Shown one piece after another: positions 7,480-11,966 of a stretch of DNA of 11,966 bases (position 1 is its first letter; every line of letters starts with the position of its first letter). This DNA is from an uncultured Senegalimassilia sp. (GTDB taxonomy: Bacteria > Actinomycetota > Coriobacteriia > Coriobacteriales > Eggerthellaceae). The position numbers and the translations under genes are program-made. The notes beneath the pieces were generated by a model. That model made no database searches, had not been told where the DNA came from, and saw only the letters and a list, made by a program, of their open reading frames with translations. Location: positions 1 to 11,966 of the forward strand of contig NZ_CAKTYH010000060.1 in NCBI RefSeq assembly GCF_934632265.1, read 5' to 3'.

Positions 7480-7935
7480 ATGAAACAAGGAATCCATCCG
7501 GAGTACGTGGAGTGCACCGTCAAGTGCAGCTGCGGCAACACCTTCACCACCCGCTCGACGAAGTCCGAGCTGAAGGTCGACATCTGCAACGTGTGCCATC
7601 CGTTCTACACCGGCCAGCAGCGCTTCGTCGACACCGGCGGACGCGTCCAGCGCTTCGCCGACAAGTTCGGTTCCGCCAAGGAGCAGGTGGCTGCTCGCGA
7701 GGCCGCCAAGAAGGCCGAGCGCGCCGCTAAGGCCGCCGAGATCGAGGCCGCCAAGAAGGCCGAGCGCGAGGCTAAGGCTGCCGCTAAGGCCAAGCGTGCC
7801 GAGGAGTTCGCCAAGAAGGCTGCTGCCGAGGCTGAGAAGGCTGCCGAGATCGAGGCCGCTACCGCCGCTGCCGAGGCCGTCGAGGCTCCCGCAGAGGCCG
7901 AGGTTGAGGCTGCTGCCGAGACCGCTGCCGAATAG
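7480..7935 (+). CDS. rpmE: 50S ribosomal protein L31 with long C-terminal extension
   Basis: Residues 1-64 are a standard zinc-binding L31: MKQGIHPEY start and the four metal ligands Cys16, Cys18, Cys36 and Cys39 (CSC and CNVC), then HPFYTGQQ. L31 bridges the 50S central protuberance and the 30S head. Normal L31 is about 70 residues; this protein has 151. The extra 87 residues are almost only Ala, Glu and Lys, basic in the first half and acidic and Lys-free at the end, and should form a long helix. AAAGGAG (7464-7470) stands 9 bases before the ATG. The gene has its own terminator-promoter boundary upstream, so it is probably monocistronic. The core call is certain; the tail's role is unknown. 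Confidence 0.95.
   Translation: MKQGIHPEYVECTVKCSCGNTFTTRSTKSELKVDICNVCHPFYTGQQRFVDTGGRVQRFADKFGSAKEQVAAREAAKKAERAAKAAEIEAAKKAEREAKAAAKAKRAEEFAKKAAAEAEKAAEIEAATAAAEAVEAPAEAEVEAAAETAAE
7699..7768 (+). repeat. Direct 25-base repeat inside the L31 tail
   Basis: Two identical 25-base copies (7699-7723 and 7744-7768), 45 bases or 15 codons apart, both encode EAAKKAER plus one base. The near-identity suggests recent internal duplication or slippage as the source of the tail. Confidence 0.85.
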
Positions 7936-7949
7936 CACAACAGCACCAA

Positions 7950-7975
7950 GCACAAAAAGCACTGCACAAAAAGCA
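7950..7975 (+). repeat. Short tandem repeat GCACAAAAAGCA
   Basis: Two exact 12-base copies at 7950-7961 and 7964-7975, a 14-base period, just after the rpmE stop and before the hairpin at 7977. They supply the A-rich tract often seen upstream of terminators. Confidence 0.8.
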
Positions 7976-7976
7976 A

Positions 7977-8006
7977 CAGGAAGGCCCGCGAAAGCGGGTC
8001 TTCCTG
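7977..8006. terminator. GAAA-loop hairpin after rpmE, probable terminator
   Basis: CAGGAAGGCCCGC (7977-7989) pairs with GCGGGTCTTCCTG (7994-8006), 13 pairs including one G-U, around a GAAA tetraloop. On the + strand no T-run follows; on the - strand the A-rich side becomes TTGCTTTTTG, a proper U-tract. It probably ends or protects the 3' end of the rpmE mRNA, and it would act best as a terminator from the right. Confidence 0.6.
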
Positions 8007-8027
8007 CATATCGGGGGAGTTGCGCGT

Positions 8028-8279
8028 ATGCAGCATGTCGGTAACGCTTTGCCGTTCCACGACGACTGGGACGGTACGCGGCGTATAGTCGAAGGCATCA
8101 AGGACGAAGCTGCTGTGCGGCGCGTGTTTAAAGGCGCGGATGTGGCTATGTTGCATATGCTGACTTCGCGTCTTTGGCTGCTTTCGGCCTTCGGATCCTC
8201 GTCGCTCTGCCCTTCGATTCTGGCCGCAAGCGTGTTAAGCTATCTTTATCAGGAATCAATATCATTACTGATGCAATAA
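8028..8279 (+). CDS. Possible small protein, unrecognised (doubtful)
   Basis: An open frame of 83 codons starting MQHVGNALPFHDDWDG. In its favour: GGGGGAG (8013-8019) stands 8 bases before the ATG and the first 50 or so codons look moderately coding-like. Against it: G/C at third positions is only about 60% in that part, lower than in neighbours, and the last third runs into AT-rich sequence that is more like the promoter region of the next gene. I recognise no family or motif. It may be chance or a decayed gene. The rest of 8007-8304 holds no other gene that I can support. Confidence 0.2.
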   Translation: MQHVGNALPFHDDWDGTRRIVEGIKDEAAVRRVFKGADVAMLHMLTSRLWLLSAFGSSSLCPSILAASVLSYLYQESISLLMQ

Positions 8280-8299
8280 GTATAGCGGGACTAAGGAGG
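8233..8299 (+). promoter_or_regulatory. AT-rich promoter region and Shine-Dalgarno of the flavin-rubredoxin gene
   Basis: A local AT-rich island in GC-rich DNA. It contains a 5-base inverted repeat, ATCAG (8248-8252) and CTGAT (8268-8272), 15 bases apart, and weak -10-like words (TATCTT at 8241, TATAGC at 8281). No single promoter can be chosen. It ends in a perfect AAGGAGG (8293-8299) 5 bases before the start. The inverted repeat could be an operator, but that is a guess. Confidence 0.35.
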
Positions 8300-8304
8300 C
8301 TCCT

Positions 8305-8982
8305 ATGTTCGATAAGCAGGCATTCCATTCGCTCAGCTACGGCATGTATGTTATCGGCGCGCGTTTCGATAATAGGGACTACGGATGCGTGGCTAACACG
8401 TTTGCGCAGGTCACATCATCTCCGCTGCAAGTAAGCGTGGCGCTGAACAAGGAAAACGCCACCACGGCCGCCGTTCGCGCTGCCGGTCGATTCACGGCTT
8501 CTTGCTTGTCCGAGCAGGTCGACATGCAGTTGATCGGCACCTTCGGGTTCCATACCTCCACCGAGCTCGATAAATTCGCGCAGCATGCAAGTGCGCGCGA
8601 CGAAGCCGGCATGCCTTATCTTGCCGAGCAGTGCTGCGCGTGGTTTTCCGCGAAGGTGGTCTCCGAGCTCGACCTGGGCACGCATGTGCTGTTCGTGGGG
8701 GCGGTTGAGGAATGCGCCAAGGTCGCCGATGCGGCCGCTCCTATGACGTACGCGTTCTATCATCAGGTCAAGGGCGGCAAGACGCCGCCTAAGGCTTCCA
8801 GCTATCTGGGCGATGAGCAAGTTTCTGCCACGCCGGCCGAGTCGAATGAAACCGAACAGCCCAAGGTGGCCTGGCGTTGCACCATCTGCGGGCATATGGA
8901 GTACGTCGATGAGCTGCCCGATGACTTCGTCTGTCCCGTCTGCGGCGTAGGCAAGGAGTTCTTCGAGCGAGTTGAACTGTAA
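8305..8982 (+). CDS. hrb: Flavin reductase-rubredoxin fusion (high-molecular-weight rubredoxin)
   Basis: 225 residues in two parts. Residues 1-165 match the FMN-binding split-barrel flavin reductase family (FHSLSYGMYVIGAR, CVANTFAQVTSSPLQVSVAL, FGFHTSTELDKF, AYHF-like MTYAFYHQVKGGKTPPKA). A polar linker about 166-187 leads to a rubredoxin domain with iron ligands Cys192, Cys195, Cys210 and Cys213 (CTIC and CPVC). The 14-residue gap between the Cys pairs is short, as in rubrerythrin-type rubredoxins. Proteins of this plan (Hrb, described from Moorella) carry electrons from NAD(P)H to flavodiiron proteins that reduce oxygen or nitric oxide in anaerobes. No flavodiiron gene is in the window, so the partner is inferred. 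Cytoplasmic, no signal peptide. A perfect AAGGAGG stands 5 bases before the ATG. Another possibility is a general NAD(P)H:rubredoxin or ferric reductase. Confidence 0.82.
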   Translation: MFDKQAFHSLSYGMYVIGARFDNRDYGCVANTFAQVTSSPLQVSVALNKENATTAAVRAAGRFTASCLSEQVDMQLIGTFGFHTSTELDKFAQHASARDEAGMPYLAEQCCAWFSAKVVSELDLGTHVLFVGAVEECAKVADAAAPMTYAFYHQVKGGKTPPKASSYLGDEQVSATPAESNETEQPKVAWRCTICGHMEYVDELPDDFVCPVCGVGKEFFERVEL

Positions 8983-9222
8983 GGTTTCATGCGGGTCCTG
9001 CCGCTTTCGGCAGTTGCTTGTCGCGGCTATCGCCGGCTATTCCGATAGCAAGTTGGTTGGGTGCATCATGCCGGTTTTGCTTCCGTTGGAATCGCTGGTG
9101 TTCGCCTGTGCGATCTTCTGAATTTGCTTGCTCGAGGTGTTTTCGCGCGTTATCGAAATAGCCTCTTTCCGCAGTGCGTCAACGGTGTATGGTGCGCTTA
9201 GAGCGCTTCAATATGCTATTGC
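8983..9222. other. Intergenic region with weak hairpins
   Basis: No convincing gene in the roughly 300 bases between the two convergent genes. CTGCCG-CTTT-CGGCAG (8998-9013) followed by TTGCTTGT is a weak terminator candidate for the flavin-rubredoxin gene. GCTATCG (9026-9032) pairs with CGATAGC (9043-9049) around 10 bases. A frame on the + strand from 9128 runs into the nadK gene and looks like chance. Confidence 0.5.
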
Positions 9223-9262
9223 AAAAGGGCCCGCAAACTTGTTTCAGCTTGCGAGCCCTTTT
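9223..9262. terminator. Bidirectional terminator between hrb and nadK
   Basis: AAAAGGGCCCGCAA (9223-9236) pairs with TTGCGAGCCCTTTT (9249-9262) with a single C-A mismatch; the loop is 12 bases. With AAAA on the left arm and TTTT on the right, it has a U-tract in both directions. It lies 24 bases beyond the nadK stop on the - strand and about 240 bases beyond the flavin-rubredoxin gene on the + strand, so it mainly serves nadK and insulates the pair. Confidence 0.85.
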
Positions 9263-9286
9263 CGGAGTTTATTTGACGATGCGAAG

Positions 9287-10174
9287 CTAGAAGAACACCT
9301 TCGCCGCATGGTTATAGAACCCTTCGTCCTTGTAGCGCAGAAGTGTGGTGGGCACGTCTCCGCGCCGCACGTAGAGGCGGCGTAAGGGGCGGTCAAGTTC
9401 AACCAGCTCGCCGTCTATGAACAGGGTGGCGTCTCGATCGTCCTGGTTCTCGGACAGGTCCATCTCCACCACATCGGACGGCGCCGTGACCACCGCGCGG
9501 GAGTGCAGCGTGTGCGGCGCTATGGGCACGGCCACCAGGCCCGTGAACCCCGGCGCCACCAGCGGCCCGCCTGCCGATAGCGCATAGGCCGTGGAGCCCG
9601 TGGCGCTTGCCACCACCAGGCCGTCGCCGCGCATGTTCGCCAAATGCGACCCTGAAACGCCCAGCCCGAAATCGATGATCCGGCCGTTGGCGCCGCGGGT
9701 GACGGCCACCTCGTTCAACGCGAAGAATTCTCGTGGCTCATCCGGTTCGGCGCCAGCGCCATCGTCGGCATAGGGGTCCGCTTCACCTTCGCATACCACC
9801 CGTATGTCCAGGTTTGTGCGCACCTCGTGCGCCGCGTCGCCCGAAAGCGCCGCAACCAGCGGTTCCATGACGCCCGATTCGTTCGGGTTCGCCAAAAAGC
9901 CCAGGCGGCCGTAATTGATGCCGAGGATAGGCGTGCCGTGGAAGCCCACCTGACGCGCGGTGCGCAGGATGGTGCCGTCCCCGCCCAAGGCCACCGCCAT
10001 GTCCACGCCATGCTCGAACAGCTCGGAAAGCTCCGGGGCCGCCAGGGGGGAGGCAAGCTTCGAGGAATCGACCACGGTATAGTCGATTCCCTGTGTGGCC
10101 AGGTACGTTACCAGGAGCAACGATGCGTCGATCGCCTGCGAGTTGGAATTATTACGCACGATGAGGATGTGCAT
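9287..10174 (-). CDS. nadK: NAD kinase
   Basis: Cytoplasmic kinase of 295 residues that phosphorylates NAD to NADP using ATP or polyphosphate. Motifs in order: start MHILIVRNNSN, GGDGT (64-68) with catalytic Asp66, GINYGRLGFLA (85-95), the NE motif (154-155), the glycine-rich GDGLVVASATGSTAYALSAG (183-202) and IAPHTLHSRAVV. The start at 10174 has AAAGAGG (10181-10187 on the + strand) 6 bases upstream and matches the family N-terminus. An open frame runs back to 10381, but it crosses the promoter and the murJ coding region and is not real. An acidic insert at about 129-148 (GEADPYADDGAGAEPDEP region) lengthens a surface loop. It is divergent to murJ and convergent to hrb. Confidence 0.96.
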   Translation of the reverse strand: MHILIVRNNSNSQAIDASLLLVTYLATQGIDYTVVDSSKLASPLAAPELSELFEHGVDMAVALGGDGTILRTARQVGFHGTPILGINYGRLGFLANPNESGVMEPLVAALSGDAAHEVRTNLDIRVVCEGEADPYADDGAGAEPDEPREFFALNEVAVTRGANGRIIDFGLGVSGSHLANMRGDGLVVASATGSTAYALSAGGPLVAPGFTGLVAVPIAPHTLHSRAVVTAPSDVVEMDLSENQDDRDATLFIDGELVELDRPLRRLYVRRGDVPTTLLRYKDEGFYNHAAKVFF

Positions 10175-10194
10175 GCGGGGCCTCTTTCCGTGTT

Positions 10195-10203
10195 TGCTAT
10201 GAT
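10195..10203 (+). promoter_or_regulatory. Extended -10 promoter of murJ
   Basis: TGCTATGAT gives a TGn-extended -10 (TATGAT, 10198-10203), 34 bases before the murJ start; the RNA would start near 10210. No -35 is seen. ATG triplets in the murJ frame at 10199 and 10202 lie within this -10, which argues against their use as starts. Confidence 0.65.
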
Positions 10204-10208
10204 GAGCA

Positions 10209-10217
10209 ATCATACCA
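10209..10217 (-). promoter_or_regulatory. Extended -10 promoter of nadK
   Basis: Read on the - strand, TGGTATGAT is a TGn-extended -10 (TATGAT at 10214-10209), about 35 bases before the nadK start. It is a mirror image of the murJ -10 five bases away, together making the palindrome TATGAT-GAGCA-ATCATA (10198-10214). Confidence 0.65.
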
Positions 10218-10237
10218 TCACGAGAAAGCGCATTTTC

Positions 10238-11966
10238 ATGTCCGACAAGCTCGCACGAGCTCGACACACTCGCTCTGCCGATCTCGCGGCCTCGGCCGCT
10301 TCCCCGCAAACCCAGTCCGACACGCATGAGACGGATCGCGCATCGTGCGAATCTCGTCCCGCCCAGGCGACAGCCGATCAAGGCTCAACTGCCGCTATCG
10401 GCGGGTCTGCGGCCCTTATCAGCATCTGCACCATCATCTCCCGCATCACCGGTTTCGCCCGCACCTGGGCCATGGCCTTCGCGCTTGGTTCCACGCTGCT
10501 GTCAAGTTCCTATCAGGTGGCGAACAACCTTCCCAACCAGCTCTACGAGCTGGTGTGCGGCGGCATGATCGTCACCGCGTTTCTGCCGGTGTACGTTTCG
10601 GTGAAGAAGAAGCTGGGACAGCGTGCCGGCAACGAATACGCCTCGAACCTGCTGACGTTGGTGGTTTTGCTGCTTGGAGCGGTGTCGCTTCTGTGCATGC
10701 TGTTCCCTTCGGCGGTTATCTACACGCAAAGCTTCTACTCCGATCAGTCGCAGATGGCCACGTCGGTGTTCTTCTTCCAGTTCTTCGCCATTCAGATCGT
10801 GTTCTATGGGTGTTCGGCAATCGTTTCGGGCTTGCTCAACGCGAGTCGTGACTACCTGTGGTCTTCCATCGCTCCGGTTGCGAACAACCTCATCGTCATC
10901 GTCACGTTCTTGGCGTACGCGTTCGTGGCGCCGTATGACCAGCAGCTGGCCCTGTATATCATCGCCATCGGCAATCCTGCCGGCGTGTTCATCCAGATGG
11001 CCATCCAGCTGCCCGCGCTTAAGCGTAACGGCATACGCATCCGCCCGCGCGTGAATCTGCGCGATCCTGCGCTTCGCGAGACGTTGGGCATCGGCGTGCC
11101 GGCGGTGCTCGTTATGCTGTGCTCGTTCGCCATCGTATCGGTGCAAAACGCTGCGTCTTATAACTTCGCCGACAACGGCCCTTCCATTCTGGCCTACGCA
11201 CGCCTATGGTTCACGCTGCCGTATTCCTTCCTGGCGGTGCCCATCACCACCGCCATGTTCACCGAGCTTTCGGATATGCAGGCGGAGGGGAATATGGAAG
11301 GCGTCAAGCGCGGAATCGTGTCAGGTACCAACCAGATCCTGTTCTTCATGATCCCGTTCGCCATGTACTTGGCCGTATTCAGCATGCCGCTGGTCACCCT
11401 CTACCATGCTGGCGCCTTCACCATGGAGAACGTATCCGCCATCGCCACGTATCTGGCCGTCTGGGCCGTTGCCCTGCCTTTGTACGGCGTCAACACGTAC
11501 TTGCAGAAGACGTTCTCCAGCCTTCGCCGTATGGGCGTCTTCGCGGCTTTCAACTTTGTTGCGGGCGCTGTGCAGATCGGCCTGACCATGTTCGCTGCAA
11601 GTCATTCCGATATCATGCCCATCAGCTCCATCGCCGTTGCCGAGGCGCTGTTCTACTTGGTTTTGGACGTGTGCCTGTTCGGGTATCTGCGACGCACCCT
11701 GGGCCCGTTCGGTCTGCGCTCTGTGGCGCGTGCCTTGGCTACGGCCGTGTTGCTCGGCGGTGCCGGTGCTGCTGCCGGCGGGGCGGTGCTGTGGTTGCTG
11801 CAGACGCTGGTTTCCCCGCTGTCCGGTTCTATCGTGCAAGCTTTGGCGTATGTCGTTGCTGGCGGGCTGGTTGCCTTGGCCGTCACGTTCGTGCCGGCTT
11901 GCAAGCTCAATGTACCCGAGGCCGCCTTCGTCAACACCATCGTTCGCAAGATAGGCGGGAAGCTGG
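10238..11966 (+). CDS. murJ: Lipid II flippase MurJ (MviN family), 3' end beyond window
   Basis: The frame is open from 10238 to the window end, 576 residues. MurJ moves lipid II across the membrane for peptidoglycan synthesis. After a hydrophilic 55-residue tail come many hydrophobic helices. Family signs are SRITGFAR (68-75), NNLPNQLYELVCGGM (96-110) and TAFLPVYV, with later LPYSFLAVPITTAMFTELSD and LYGVNTYLQKTFSSLRRMG. NLPN-x-LYELVxGG is the actinobacterial form of the motif. Arg69 and Arg75 match the two arginines of the N-terminal motif in E. coli MurJ, but its later Asp, Arg and Glu (D39, R52 and E57 as I recall) are replaced by Ser, Tyr and Gly here. The only in-frame starts before the first helix are 10238 and two ATGs inside the -10; 10238 has a weak GAGAAAG upstream. 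The last visible residues look close to a cytoplasmic C-terminus. Confidence 0.93.
   Translation, partial: MSDKLARARHTRSADLAASAASPQTQSDTHETDRASCESRPAQATADQGSTAAIGGSAALISICTIISRITGFARTWAMAFALGSTLLSSSYQVANNLPNQLYELVCGGMIVTAFLPVYVSVKKKLGQRAGNEYASNLLTLVVLLLGAVSLLCMLFPSAVIYTQSFYSDQSQMATSVFFFQFFAIQIVFYGCSAIVSGLLNASRDYLWSSIAPVANNLIVIVTFLAYAFVAPYDQQLALYIIAIGNPAGVFIQMAIQLPALKRNGIRIRPRVNLRDPALRETLGIGVPAVLVMLCSFAIVSVQNAASYNFADNGPSILAYARLWFTLPYSFLAVPITTAMFTELSDMQAEGNMEGVKRGIVSGTNQILFFMIPFAMYLAVFSMPLVTLYHAGAFTMENVSAIATYLAVWAVALPLYGVNTYLQKTFSSLRRMGVFAAFNFVAGAVQIGLTMFAASHSDIMPISSIAVAEALFYLVLDVCLFGYLRRTLGPFGLRSVARALATAVLLGGAGAAAGGAVLWLLQTLVSPLSGSIVQALAYVVAGGLVALAVTFVPACKLNVPEAAFVNTIVRKIGGKL

Noticed and set aside
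5947..7962. A 671-codon open frame on the - strand covering the trigger factor and rpmE genes
   Set aside because: It spans two real genes, their terminator and promoter, and its product is low-complexity Leu/Gly/His sequence. It is a shadow of GC-rich coding DNA.
8246..8278. A Fur or DtxR box before the flavin-rubredoxin gene
   Set aside because: Only scattered bases agree with the consensus, and the inverted arms are 5 bases with a 15-base gap. It is kept as a generic AT-rich regulatory region only.
8294..8304. A hairpin AGGAG-G-CTCCT hiding the flavin-rubredoxin ribosome-binding site
   Set aside because: Only four pairs with a three-base loop could form, too weak to sequester the site.
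9128..9385. An 85-codon + strand frame
   Set aside because: It runs over the bidirectional terminator and into the end of nadK, has no ribosome-binding site and matches nothing I know.
10175..10381. A 69-residue N-terminal extension of NAD kinase
   Set aside because: It would cross the divergent promoters and the start of murJ. The inner start at 10174 has a good Shine-Dalgarno and the normal first residues of the family.

Overview
The window is GC-rich bacterial chromosome with housekeeping genes. It suggests a high-GC anaerobic actinobacterium of the class Coriobacteriia (Eggerthella/Slackia-like). The evidence is the strong G/C bias at third codon positions, an actinobacterial-type MurJ, a long Ala/Lys/Glu tail on ribosomal protein L31, and a flavin-rubredoxin protein typical of anaerobes. 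The genus cannot be fixed from the sequence alone.

Layout. (1) Positions 1-1763, + strand: the start of the S10 ribosomal operon, with the 3' end of rpsJ, then rplC, rplD and rplW. Instead of rplB, rplW is followed by a strong intrinsic terminator (1801-1834) and at once by a perfect TATAAT. (2) 1879-5879, +: a two-gene ABC transporter, made of a MacB/LolD-type ATPase and a 1098-residue FtsX-like permease with a very long heptad-repeat coiled coil outside the membrane. (3) 5962-7263, +: a trigger-factor family chaperone whose ribosome-docking signature and prolyl-isomerase residues are not recognisable. (4) 7372-8006: a terminator, an extended -10 promoter, a leader with competing stems, then rpmE (L31) with an 87-residue charged tail, then a hairpin. 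(5) 8007-8304: 298 bases with at most one doubtful small ORF. (6) 8305-8982, +: a flavin reductase-rubredoxin fusion (high-molecular-weight rubredoxin). (7) 8983-9286: intergenic, with a bidirectional terminator between convergent genes. (8) 9287-10174, - strand: nadK (NAD kinase). (9) 10238 to the window end, +: murJ (lipid II flippase), cut by the window edge. nadK and murJ diverge from overlapping extended -10 promoters that form a palindrome.

Together the genes serve translation (rpsJ, rplC, rplD, rplW, rpmE), nascent-protein folding (trigger factor), envelope work (ABC transporter, MurJ), NADP supply (nadK) and probably oxygen or nitric oxide defence (Hrb). I see no mobile element, CRISPR array, tRNA, rRNA or clear defence system. 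The points most worth a second look are the S10 operon break, the divergent trigger factor, the L31 leader and tail, and the nadK/murJ promoter palindrome.
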